Positions 9,189 through 19,460 of a stretch of DNA of 64,000 bases are shown one piece after another. A model generated the notes under the pieces. The model did no database searches, was not told where the DNA came from, and was given only the letters and a program-made list of their open reading frames with translations. The stretch covers positions 868,001-932,000 of the forward strand of contig CAWGPR010000012.1 of assembly GCA_963824475.1 (NCBI GenBank), read 5' to 3'. The DNA is from Roseiarcus sp963824475 (GTDB taxonomy: Bacteria > Pseudomonadota > Alphaproteobacteria > Rhizobiales > Beijerinckiaceae). The position numbers were made by a program, and so were the translations under genes. How positions within the stretch are numbered: position 1 is the stretch's first letter; each line of letters starts with the position of its first letter.

Positions 9189-10941
9189 TTGGGCCTTGGA
9201 AAGCGGAGCGCACGGCGTCTGCTTCCGACGAGGGGGGCGGCAAGAGCCGTGGCGACTGTCGCCCTCTCGATGGCCGCCGGCTTCGCAAACGGGCAGGCCG
9301 TTGCGCCCTCGCGCGTGACGCCAAGCACGTTGGCGCCGTCAGCCGGTCCGCCAGCGGCCATCACGATAACCAGTCCAGCAGGACTCACCCCGCCGCAAAA
9401 CGCTTCGAACCTCTCCATCGCCATTTCCAATGTGACGGTCGAAGGCGGCTTTCCGGAACTCGCGGCAGAGACCGGAGCCATTATCGCAAAGATCAGAGGC
9501 AGGCGAGTGACCGTCGCCGAGATCTTCGCCGCCGCCAACGCGATCGAACAGGCCTACGCGTCGCGCGGCTATGTGCTGGTTCGCGTCGCGGTGCCGCCGC
9601 AGCAACTCAAGAACGGGGGATCGCTTCGCCTTGTCGTAATCGACGGGTTTGTCGAAAGCGTGGACGTGAAAGGCGTTCCCGAAAGGCAGCGCGCGCTCGT
9701 TCAGGCTCGTCTGGCTTCGCTGATCGGCAAGCGCCATGTGACGCTTGCCGAGATCGAGCGCAGGCTCATCCTGGCGTCGGACATTCCCGGGCTTGTCCTC
9801 AGTTCGACGATCGCCCGCGGAACCGCGCCCGGTGGAACTCTCCTTGTACTGGAGGCGACCCACAGCGCGGCCGCGGGGACGTTGGGAGTCGACAACCGGT
9901 TGCCGAGATCGCTCGGAAATTGGGAGCTGAACGGAGCGCTGGCGATAAACAGCCCGCTCGGCTACGGCGAGCAGCTTTACGGCGCCGCGTCCACCGGCTA
10001 CGATCTCGGTAAGGTTTTCGACGCGACAACGCCGATGCAGCTTCTGGGCGTCGGGGCGGTGCTGCCGATCGGCGTCGACGGATTCAAGATCAATCCCGAA
10101 TACGCCAACTCGGTGACACGGCCGGCGCCGTTTCCCGGGGCGCCGCCAGACGTCGGCTACTATCAGCGCTTCGACTTGCGCGCGAGCTATCCGCTGATTC
10201 TCGACTCGCGCCCAGGCGCTGACGTTCCAGGCGACCTACGAGTGGGCCCAGGAGCACCTCTCGCCGATTGGGTTCGACACCGACATCTACGACGACCAGT
10301 ACAACGTCGCCCGCCTGCAGCTCGAGGATCATCTCCGGCTGCCCTATGGCCTGCTCGCAGGGACCCTCGTTTTCTCCCAGGGGCTTGGCGGACGCGGCGA
10401 GACGCAAGCCGTTTTGAGCGGCGTCCCGCTCTCGCAGCAAGGAGCGTTCCCGACCTTCAGCAAACTTGATCTCGACGCGACCTGGACGCAGCCTCTGCCC
10501 TACGATTTGCAGGGCGCGCTGATCGGCCAGGCGCAGACGAGCTTCGGTCACCCGCTGTTCATTGCCGAACAGTTTTCGCTCGATGGTCTTCAGGCCGCCT
10601 CCGCCTATCCGCTTGGCACGTTCAGCGTCGACGAAGGAGCGACGCTGCGCGGCGAGATCCAGCGGCCGTACCTGTTCGGCTGGACGCAGGGCCGAGCGAC
10701 GCTCGCGCCATACATCTTCGGGGCCGCTTCTCAAGGCTGGATCGACGAGCCGACAGCCGTACAGCCCGGGCACATCAGCGCCGAGTTGTTTGGCGTCGGC
10801 CTGCGCGTTGGCGGTGACGCCGCGACGACGGTCCTTCCGCTCGGGGCGACGTTCACCCTCGAACTCGCTCGCGGTTTCTCGAACGTCGTCGGCGAGGGAC
10901 AGGTCTATCGCGGCAATGTCGGCTTCGCCGTGAAATTCTGA
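9189..10941 (+). pseudogene. two-partner secretion transporter TpsB (ShlB/FhaC/HecB family), one frameshift
   Basis: An outer-membrane beta-barrel that would export the TpsA protein encoded next door. The N-terminus resembles a signal peptide (VATVALSMAAGFANG), followed by a POTRA domain (VEGGFPELAAETGAII, ASRGYVLVRVAVPPQQL, VIDGFVESVDVKG). The barrel runs to VGFAVKF at the stop. The reading frame changes by one base near 10208 (TCGCGCCCAGG); after correction the protein continues TFQATYEWAQEHLSPIGF. The length is about 583 residues. The start is uncertain: a TTG at 9189 gives the longest frame. It may be a true pseudogene or an assembly indel. Confidence 0.82.
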
Positions 10942-10975
10942 GGTTGCGTTTCCGAGGATCGAGCGGGGCTCAAAG

Positions 10976-13900
10976 ATGACACTCCCCAGGAACCGACGCC
11001 GGCCGGCCCGTTTGGCCTCTTTGGCCTCTCTCGCGACGGCGGCGGCGTTTACTTTCGGTCCTTCCCAGGCCCAGAATGTCCTACCGAGCCATGGCGTCGT
11101 CATGTCGGGCGCGGCGTTGATCGGCCCCTCCGGCGCGAACATGACGGTCAACCAGACGTCTTCGCGCGCGATCGTCAATTGGGGCAGCTTTTCAATCGGC
11201 CCCTCCAACGGCGTCACCTTTGACCAGCCGAGCGCTTCTTCAGCGATTCTGAACCGCGTCACCGGATCGACGACCTCGACGATCGCGGGCCAGTTGCAAG
11301 CCAACGGCCAACTTTATCTCGTCAACCCGAACGGGATCGCGATCACCAAGACTGGCTCCGTTCAGGTCGGCGGCGGCTTTGTTGCTTCGACGCTCGGCAT
11401 CGCCGACAATGATTTCAATAAGGGAAATCTCAACTTTGTGGGCGCCGGCGCTTCAGCCGGCGTCTCGAACGCCGGCTCGATCACGGCCGCGCCGGGCGGC
11501 TTCGTCGGGCTCCTCGGCGGCACGGTGACGAATTCGGGCGTCGTCTCGGTGCCGTTGGGCAAGGTCGCCATGGGTTCGGGCGAGCAGGCGACGCTGAACC
11601 TGACCGGCGACAATTTTCTCCAGGTCGCTGTTCCGACGAACACGAAGACGGCCGATGGGCAGGCGCTCATCGACGTCTCCGGCAAGGTCCGCGCCGCGGG
11701 CGGATCGGTTGAGCTCAAGGCTGCGACGGTGGCGCAGGCGATCCGCAATGCGGTCAACGTGCCGGGCGAATTGTCGGTGACTTCGGCGCGCGCGAGCGGC
11801 GGTTCGATCATTCTCGGCGGCGGCCCCGGCGGGGACGTCTCGGTGACGGGACGACTCAGAGCCTCGGGCCGGACGGCGGGAGGAACGATCGCGATCACCG
11901 GCCACAACCTCGCCTTGCGCCGCGCCAAGCTTATGGCGAGCAGCGCCAAGGGGCGGGGCGGCTCGGTGACGGCGACAGGAACGAATGCGGTCAGCCTCGT
12001 CTCGTCTTTGGTGGACGCGTCCGGCGCGACGGGCGGCGGCGCCATCCGGATCGGCGGCGATTTCCACGGCGCGAGCGACCTCATCTCGGCTCAGACGACG
12101 ACGATCGACAAGGCCACGACGCTGAACGCCAGCGCGACCGCCTCGGGCGACGGCGGCACGGTCGCGGTATGGTCCGACGCGACGACCAATTTCGCCGGGC
12201 GCATCACCGCGACCGGCGGGCCGAGCGGCGGCGACGGCGGCTATGTGGAAGTTTCCGCCAATCCGGCAACGCACGGCGTGCTCAATTTCACTGGAAGCGC
12301 GGACCTCACCGCGCCAAAGGGCAAGACGGGGACGCTGCTGCTCGATCCGTTCGATATCACGATTTCTGGCGGACCCGATTCGGGAGGGTCATTTTCCGGC
12401 GGCACCTACACGCCGACCGCGACCTCAGTGATCAATACCGCCACCATCGACGGGCTGCTCGGAACGACCAATGTGGTCGTTTCGACCGGGCTCGCGGGCA
12501 GCCTTGGAACGGATGCGGGAAACGTCACCGTCTCGGGGCCAGTCACGTGGGCATCCGCCAATTCGTTGACGCTGGAGGCCGCCAATCGCATATCGATCGC
12601 GGATTCGATCACCGCCTCGGGCGCGGGATCGTCGCTCAAGCTAGTCGCCGGCGGCGACATCATTGAAATTCAGGCGCCCCTTTCTCACCGGTTCTCCTGC
12701 CGAGCGGGTCGATCGCGGCGCCGACGCTTAGCGCGACGTCATCCACGGGACGGGTCGTGCTCACGGCCTTCAACACCGTCGGCTCGGTTTCCGGTTCGGC
12801 GCCCGCCGGCTTCAGTTTCTTCAACAGCGGCGCGCTTGATGTTGGAGGCCCGGGGATCGCCAGCAGCGGCGGCTCCATCACATTGGAGACGATAACGGGA
12901 TCGATCACTCAGACGGGACCGCTGCGGGGGGGCGCGCTGTTCGCCTTCGCCGGATCCGACGGAACGGGCGACGTCATTCTCAACAATCCCAACAATGCAA
13001 TCGGGACGCTCGCCGGGGAGGCAAACGGCAGTTTTCAATTCGCCAACGGTAGCGGCGCCGGACTTACGATTGGAACCGTGAACTATTTCATTTCGTCGAC
13101 AACGGACACCCCCACCGCCGCAACCGGGTCCGGCGTGGCCTCGGGCGTGTTCGGCGCCCCCGACGCCGCGATCCAGGTCTCGACCGCCGGCAACCTGGTC
13201 GTGGATTCCCCTGTCCAGGACTTCATCCCGGACGGCCTGATCGTTCTGGCTGCAACTGGGAATTTCATCAACAATGTCGGTCCAGGCGCCGTCGTCGATC
13301 CATGGCAGATTTTTTCGGCCTCGCCGACCGGCGACTTTTTCAATGGTCTCGACAGCGGCAATGCCGCGGTTTGGAATACGACCCTCGGCGAGCCGGTGAC
13401 GGCGACGGGCAACCGCTACATTTTCGCCCTTCAGCCAACGATAACAGTCATATCGGGCGATCTTGCGAAGTCCTATGGCCAGGACGTCACCTCTGTGGTG
13501 GCCGCCGACTTCACGATCAGCGGGCTGCAACCGGGTGTTGCTGGCGCCTTCCTTGGCGATTCGGCCAGCTCGGTCTACAGCGGCACGCTAAGCGTCACCT
13601 CGGTCGGTTCTCCCGCTAGAGCCTCGGTCGCGGGCAGCCCATATCCGATCACGGTCGCAGCAGGCAGTTTCGCTGTTTCAGACAACTACGCTCTTGTCCT
13701 CGATTCCGCGGGCCGGCTCACCATCGATCCGCTGCCGCTGACCTACGCCGTCGCCGACACGAGCTCGATTTTTGGAGTCACGCCGACTATCGGCCCAGCG
13801 ACGCTGTTTGGGGCGGTGCTTCCGGGCGATACAGTCGACCCGATCCTCGGCGCCTTCAGGGGCGTAACGCCCGTCCCTCTGAACCCATTCACCCCGGTGG

Positions 13901-14526
13901 GGCAATATGCCGTACTCGTAACCGGGCTTTCGAACCCTGACTACAGCATTGGGCCTGGGCCAAATTTCCCCGGCGTCCTGACCATCTTCGGAGCCCCGTT
14001 CGACCCCGGGTTCCTGCCCGGCCTGACGCGCATCAATAATCCTGCGCAGACCGAGTACGATGTCGGCGGGTACGAGCAGGTGCTCCCTCGTTTCACTGTC
14101 GCGTGCGACGCACCGCCCTCCCTGCCGGATCCCAACCGGTTCAGCGATCCAGACGCCGCTCTTCGGGCCATTTCGCAATCGCTTGAGGACTACTTCAAGC
14201 GCTGCCAGAACCCGACCCAGAGCACCATCGCGGACGCGCTTGACGCGTACGCCGCCAAGCTGCAGGTTCTGGCGCCGAGGCTGCCGCCTGCGCTGCGCAA
14301 TGTTCCAGCGATTGTCGCGGAAGCCGCCCGGCGCGTTCGCGCCGCCCGCTCGCGGACCGAGGCCGTCGCCGTTTTGCGCCAGACCGTTGCAGCCGTTCAC
14401 AAGGAGATCGCGCTGGTCCTTTCAGAGGACCCGGAAACACGCGGTCGCGAGCTTCGCGACGGTGACATGGTCGCGGGTGCCCTCGACCGAACGTCCGTCG
14501 TTCTGGTAAACTCCGGCGGTCTCTAG
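10976..14526 (+). pseudogene. TpsA exoprotein with filamentous-haemagglutinin N-terminal domain, one frameshift
   Basis: A secreted protein of about 1,180 residues. After a signal peptide comes the TPS domain (VVMSGAALIGPSGANMTVNQ, IVNWGSFSIG, LYLVNPNGIAI), the part recognised by TpsB, then a long beta-helix rich in SGGSI-type repeats. Two MBG/YDG-like units follow (VISGDLAKSYGQDVTSV; LTYAVADTSSIFG), then an Arg/Ala-rich helical C-terminal domain of about 150 residues. The frame changes near 12685-12692 (CCCCTTTCTCACCGG). The ATG at 10976 lies 35 bases after tpsB. The helical tail is unusual for an adhesin and may be its functional end. Confidence 0.82.
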
Positions 14527-14548
14527 CCAATCGATCGGTGATGTCGCG

Positions 14549-16517
14549 TTGACTCGATGGACGGCGCCGTCCCAAGCGGTGAGCGGCCGATGGAGGTGGG
14601 CAGCGGCGCTCTTCGCCATTATCGTGCTCTCCTTCGCTACCTTGCCGGCGCGAGCGGAGAGCCGGTTCGCGCTCGTCATCGGCAACGGCGCCTACAAACA
14701 CGTTCCGGCGCTGTCCAATCCGCCCAACGACGCCGAAGATGTCGCCGCGACGCTAAAGTCGCTCGGGTTCAAGGTCACCCTCAAGCTCGACCTCGATCTG
14801 GCGGCAATGCAGCGCGCCATCGATGAATTCGCGTTGGAGTCGGTCGACGCCGACGTGTCGCTTTTCTACTACGCCGGGCACGGCTTGCAGCTCGCCGGTC
14901 GGAACTACCTGGTCCCAGTCGGCGCCGAGCTGCGCAAGCTCGACGATTTGGCGACACGGATGGTTGCGCTCGACCCCGTGCTCGCTGAGCTCGGCAAAGG
15001 GAGGGGGTTGCACCTCGTCTTTCTTGACGCCTGCCGTAATAATCCTTTCGCCGGCGCTGGCGTCGCCCTCCCCGCGCCCGGGCTCGCACGCGTGGGCAAG
15101 CTTCCCGGGTTCTTCATCACCTTCGCGACCCAGCCCGACAATGTCGCTTTCGACGGCCGCGGCCGCAACAGCCCCTTCGCCACCGCCTATCTCGCCCATC
15201 TGGCGACGCCGGGCGCCGACATCTCCAGCATGATGATCGCGGTCCGCAACGACGTGTTCGCCGCTACCGGAGGACAGCAGATTCCCGCAGACGAGTCACT
15301 GCTCACCAAGCAGTTCTACTTTGCCGGCGCCACCGCCGCGGAAGAGACGCTTGAGACGCAGCTCTGGCGCCTTAGCGGAAAGGACCGCGACCCGAACCTA
15401 CTGCAAGCCTATCTCGACCGCTACCCCGACGGACCTCACGCCGCCGATGTCCGCTCTCTCCTCTCCGGAGCGGGAAACGCTGCCGCGACGACGGCGCAAT
15501 CTCAGGGAGACGTCGAAACTGTCCTGTGGTCGGTGGCCGGCAGCGAGCGGCGGGCGAGCCTCGCCGAACTCTATCTAACGCGCTATCCGAATGGACCCCA
15601 TGTCGACGACGCGAAGGCGTTGATCGCGAGCCTCCGCGCGGCAGAGCAGGAGTCCTCGTCGCCAGAATTCGCTTGCGAGCGCCTCGCCACCCATCCCCAC
15701 GACGCTACCGCCAGCGTGAACGGCGTCGAAATGGAGTTCTCTCAAAAAGAACGCGGAAGTCGCCATCCAATTCTGCAGTCAGGCGGCGGTGGCGCATCCG
15801 CAAGTTGCGCACTACGAAGCTCTGCTCGCCCGTGCAACCTTCGCCGCCGGACGCTACGACGAAGGCATCACGCTCTACCGCAAGGCCGCTGACGCCAACG
15901 ACGCCCGGGCTATGGTCAGTCTCGGTCTGCTGCTCGAGACGGGCGACCACACGCCAAAGGACCTCAAGGCGGCCCATGCACTCTATGAGAAAGCGGCTGA
16001 GCGCGGCAGCGCCGACGGCGCGCTCGACCTCGCGGTCGCGCTTATCAAGGGCAAGGGGATCGACGTTGACATTCCTCGCGCGCTTGCGCTTCTCGAGAAG
16101 GCCTCCGAGGACGGCTCGGCCCGCGCGGCCTACGACCTCGCCGCGCTCGTCGCGAGCGGCGTCGGCGGCAAGCCAACGGGCGAAGCGCTCGAACTCTTCC
16201 GGCGTGCTGCGGCGGAGGGCTATCCGGAGGGCTACCGCGCCGCGGCCGTGCTACTCGACGAAGGTCGCGGCGTGGCGAAGAACCCGTCCGCCGCTGCGGA
16301 TGACCTCTTGCGCGCGGTCGCCGCGGACGCGGGCGAAGCGCGGGCCGAACTAACCGGGAAGACGCAGACCTGGACAGCGGAGACGATTCGGCAGCTTCAG
16401 GCGCGGCTTAAGTCGGCAGGGTATTATACCGGCCCGATCGACGGAAAGAGCGGTGGGGGGATCGGGCCGGCATTGACCCAATGGCGTCTGCTGGGCGGCC
16501 CGCCTCCTAGGCTGTGA
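14549..16517 (+). pseudogene. secreted caspase-family protein with Sel1 repeats and peptidoglycan-binding domain, one frameshift
   Basis: A signal peptide (LFAIIVLSFATLPARA) precedes a caspase-like p20 domain. SRFALVIGNGAYKHVPALSN starts it; the catalytic His is in FYYAGHG and the Cys in FLDACRNNPF. A middle region holds two homologous LWRLSG/LWSVAG...DRYPDGPHA/TRYPNGPHV units. After a frameshift in the A5 run near 15746, the protein continues with Sel1-like repeats (ARAMVSLGLLLETGD; AYDLAALVASGVGG) and ends with a PG_binding-type helix set (TIRQLQARLKSAGYYTGPID). It starts at TTG 14549 or GTG 14579, 22 bases or more after tpsA, in the same operon. Confidence 0.82.
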
Positions 16518-16697
16518 GGAGCCCCACCTCTCAGAGCGTTCGGGAGATCGGGCCGATCCGTGCTCGCATCGTTACGTTCATGCTGGGTTAGAGGTGATTT
16601 TCCCAAGATCGTCCATCCGGTTTGGCCCGCGGATGGCGAAGAGATGGCTGATAGTGCGGTCTCAGCTTGAAGGCGTGCGCGCTCAGGGGGCGGAGAG

Positions 16698-17226
16698 CCC
16701 GCCGATGGCGCCCGACCGCCGGGCGGCGAACTTATCAAAAGCCCGAAGGACGCAATAAACGTGTTCGACTTCGAGCCGGTGGCACACAAAACGTGCCTTC
16801 CAGCGCATTTCGGCTACATGGCGTCCGGCATCGATGACGAGGTCACGTCGCGCGCGAACCGCGAGGGGTTCTTGAAATTCCAGCTCCTCCCGCGCCGTCT
16901 CCAAGGTCGATACCAGCGTGCAGCTTTTCGGCGCCAAGTTTGATTCGCCGATTTTCGTATGGCCCGACCAGCAGCAACAAAGCCTTTCACCCCGACGGCG
17001 AGGTTGCGGTCGCCAAAGCCGTGCGCGCCGGCAATCATCTGCAAATCCTGTCGACGGCTTCGAACTATTCCGTGGAAGACGTCACCAAGCGCGCGGGGCG
17101 CCAATCTGGTTCCAGCTTACGCCTCGCCGCGCTGGGAGGTTGCGGAAGCGTAGATCAAGCGAGCCGAAGCCGCCGGCTGTCCGGTCCTCGTGGTGACGGT
17201 CGACCGTATGGCGGGCCGAAATCAGG
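16698..17226 (+). pseudogene. FMN-dependent alpha-hydroxy-acid oxidase/lactate dehydrogenase remnant
   Basis: Translations in several frames match the N-terminal half of the LldD/glycolate oxidase family in order: INVFDFEPVAHK, PAHFGYMASGIDDEVTSRAN, REGFLKFQLLPRRL, then after a frameshift LFGAKFDSPIFV, NKAFHPDGEVAVAKAVRAGN and LQILSTASNYSVEDV, and further along KRAEAAGCPVLVVTVDRMAG. There is an in-frame stop (tag near 17151) and at least two frameshifts. The catalytic His/Arg part of the barrel is missing. This is a clearly dead gene in the island. Confidence 0.75.
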
Positions 17227-17312
17227 CCCTGGTCCCCAGATGCGCTGGGACCTCTCATTTCGAGACTGACCGCTACTGTCATTTCGAACCGAAGGCGTGG
17301 TTCAAAAGCCCA

Positions 17313-17560
17313 TCATTGCCGGACGAGATTGAAGCGAATGCCGCGAACGCCGAGGTCGTTGAGCCGCTTCAGTTCGGCGTCGGTGACGGTCGTGTCGACC
17401 ACCGCGACGCCGCGGGCAGTCGCGCCGAGCTGGCCATCGCATCGAGAGTGCAGGAATTGTCCGTCCCGTAGGTCGACGGCGTGACCACGACGTTGCGCGC
17501 CGTCCCGATCCGCTTTCTGAAACAGGCGATAGGCGTCGACGGTCCATGATCCCGAACTCG
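17313..17560 (-). pseudogene. amidohydrolase (TIM-barrel) fragment
   Basis: On the minus strand one frame reads ARNVVVTPSTYGTDNSCTLD; after a shift the next reads GATARGVAVVDTTVTDAELK and LNDLGVRGIRFNLVRQ to a stop at 17313. This is the characteristic middle of amidohydrolase-2 family enzymes, where VQPS.YGTDN..... and GVRG.RFNL are conserved. Both ends are missing. It lies next to the oxidase remnant, so both may derive from one catabolic segment. Confidence 0.65.
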
Positions 17561-17880
17561 TCGATATCGCCGAAGTCCTCGACTTTGGGATTTGCGATGC
17601 AATAGGCCGCCGCCGCTCCTGCTTCGAGAACTTGGCGGAGGTTCATCATCGCTTGAACATGGTGCAACCGCAGAGCCGACAGGAAGGCCAGCATGTGGTG
17701 TTTCTTGATCAGCGAGATCAACCGACCGAAAATATCCGACCGGTCCCTGTCGACGCTTTCGACGCATAGCGTCAGGTACATCGTCGCGGCCCGCGCGTGC
17801 TTGTAGTGCCGCCCGTACCGAGCCTCCCCATCGCGGATCATCGCTCGCTCGCTGGCGATGATCTCCTTTATGGACGATTG
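17561..17880 (-). pseudogene. fragment of an uncharacterised protein
   Basis: About 100 codons on the minus strand have a protein-like composition: HYKHARAATMYLTLCVESVD, IFGRLISLIKKHHMLAFLSA and NLRQVLEAGAAAAYCIANPK, an alpha-helical, Leu/Ala-rich pattern. The frame runs directly into the amidohydrolase remnant with no stop between and has no clear start. No function is assigned. It is probably the truncated end of a helical protein in the island debris. Confidence 0.4.
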
Positions 17881-18150
17881 CGGTAAGCGATGCGTGGTCC
17901 GCGTGCGCGGAGTTGATCAGCGTTCCTCGATCGGCTCATTGCGAGAGGGCGCTTCCCATGAAGGCCTTCTCTGCGGCGGCCAGCCGAGCGTCGCGAACAG
18001 AGCGGGAACCGATTCCGGGACTCATTCCGGAACTCTGTGCGCCAATTTGGCGTCTTTCGTCCCGGAATCCGGGACTTTGGCCCTTTTTCGTTCTCTCTCG
18101 CGGCCGTCGGCGCGGGGCCAGAAAACATGTTATTCGTCAATCAGTTAGAA
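17881..18150. other. interval between island debris and tRNA-Pro
   Basis: No gene seen. The motif ATTCCGGGACT...CCCGGAATCCGGGA (about 18012-18072) gives local inverted symmetry around GGAATCCGGGAC blocks but no clear terminator for the tRNA. Confidence 0.4.
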
Positions 18151-18228
18151 TGGTCGGAGTGGCGGGATTCGAACCCACGACCCCTAGTCCCCCAGACTAG
18201 TGCGCTAACCGGGCTGCGCTACACTCCG
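18151..18228 (-). tRNA. tRNA-Pro(GGG)
   Basis: The minus strand folds as a complete tRNA. The acceptor stem is CGGAGTG/CACTCCG, the D arm is GCGCAGCCCGGTTAGCGC, and the anticodon stem CTAGT/ACTAG has loop CTGGGGG (anticodon GGG). The T arm contains GTTCGAATC, and CCA is encoded at the 3' end. It follows merR and ihfA in the same orientation, a standard Rhizobiales arrangement. Its 3' end faces the 8-18 kb island, as expected for an integration site. Confidence 0.97.
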
Positions 18229-18282
18229 ACGGCGCCCTTTATAGGGAGCGCCGTCGCGCCATGCAATGCGAGCTCAGCCCCG

Positions 18283-18774
18283 TCAGGAGCTCGGCGCGCG
18301 CGCTTGCGCAAGAATTCGTTCCGCGTCCGCGATCTCGGCCAGCGCCTCGCGCAACGCCCCGAGCTCGTCGTCCGACAGCTTCGGATGGGTTGGCCTCGCG
18401 CCTGGACCTTGCGAAGTGTCGACATGAGGCTCGCCGACGCTCACAGCTTCGGCGGATGATCCGCTGGGCGACGCGGCGGCGGCCGACAGCGCCTGAACGC
18501 CTTGCTCCTTGAACAGCTTCTGGACGCCCTTGATCGTATAGCCTTCGTCGTAAAGCAGGCGCCTGATGAGCCTCAGCCGCTCGATGTCGTCAGGGCGGTA
18601 ATAGCGCCGGCCGCCGGCCCGCTTGAGCGGTCGGATCTGGGGAAAGCGGGTTTCCCAGAAGCGCAGCACATGTTGCGGCAAATCTAATGAGTCAGCGACT
18701 TCGCGGATCGTTCGATAGGCTTCCGGGCTCTTCTCCAACGGCGCGTTCGCTGGCGCCCGCGGCGAGAGAATCAT
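18283..18774 (-). CDS. MerR family transcriptional regulator
   Basis: A 163-residue DNA-binding protein. The MerR helix-turn-helix covers about residues 20-90: YRTIREVADSLDLPQHVLRF, then WETRFPQIRPLKRAGGRRYY and DDIERLRLIRRLLYDEGYTI. The C-terminal region is short, with no metal-binding cysteines, so it is not a classic metal sensor. It is the constant downstream partner of ihfA in Rhizobiales; its targets are unknown. It is separated from ihfA by 78 bases. Confidence 0.92.
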   Translation of the reverse strand: MILSPRAPANAPLEKSPEAYRTIREVADSLDLPQHVLRFWETRFPQIRPLKRAGGRRYYRPDDIERLRLIRRLLYDEGYTIKGVQKLFKEQGVQALSAAAASPSGSSAEAVSVGEPHVDTSQGPGARPTHPKLSDDELGALREALAEIADAERILAQARAPSS

Positions 18775-18852
18775 GGCGCCTCCTTTGGCGATGACTTACT
18801 ATCGGCTCATCGGGACGGAAACGCCAGGGCGCCGTTCGTCCGAAGAACCGCC

Positions 18853-19188
18853 CTACTCCTTTTCGGACTCGTCGCGCCCGTTGATCTTGGCCTTCAGCAC
18901 GTTGGACGGCTTGAACACCATGACCCGGCGAGGAAGGATCGGCACCTCGACCCCTGTCTTGGGATTGCGCCCCACGCGCTCGCCCTTGGAGCGAACAACA
19001 AACGAGCCAAAGCCTGACAGCTTGACGGTTTCGCCACGCGCAGCCGCATCGCAGATTTCGTCCAGAACCGATTGCACCAGCTCCGCCGACTCCGTGCGCG
19101 ACAGTCCAATCTTCTGATAAACAATTTCCGACAAATCGGCGCGAGTCACGGTCTTACCGGATTCACGGCCAACTTTAGCGTTCGCCAT
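18853..19188 (-). CDS. ihfA: integration host factor subunit alpha
   Basis: A 111-residue DNA-bending protein. The HU/IHF fold is seen in VTRADLSEIVYQKIGLSRTE, VKLSGFGSFVVRSKGERVG and RNPKTGVEVPILPRRVM; the Pro of NPKTG intercalates in DNA. The ATG at 19188 has GGGGC eight bases upstream as a ribosome site, so it was preferred over the TTG at 19200. In most Rhizobiales plsX-fabH lies upstream; here an oppositely oriented SDR does, so the operon has been broken. Confidence 0.96.
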   Translation of the reverse strand: MANAKVGRESGKTVTRADLSEIVYQKIGLSRTESAELVQSVLDEICDAAARGETVKLSGFGSFVVRSKGERVGRNPKTGVEVPILPRRVMVFKPSNVLKAKINGRDESEKE

Positions 19189-19460
19189 ATCGAGCCCCAA
19201 TCAAATTTCCCCCTCCGCACGACGTCAGCCCAAGACGGCGCAGGCCCCAAAGACGCGTCGGCCGCTGTGTTCGATCCGTGTCGGCCTCTTTGTCTAGTCC
19301 GGGCGTTCTCTAACGGTCGAGCCTATTATCGGCGCAAATGAAAATCCATGCCTGTGGCGCCGCCACGATCGGCGCTGGCGACCCGGCCCTCCGTCGTCCT
19401 TGCGTCCTCCCGCGATCATGCCCCATAGGCGAGCCTAGCAAATGACGTGGAGAGTGTCGA

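Noticed and set aside
18151..18200. tRNA-Pro 3' end as an attL/attR pair with a second copy near 8-9 kb
   Set aside because: No second copy of the tRNA 3' end was found by eye in 8.0-9.2 kb, so only the orientation argument remains.
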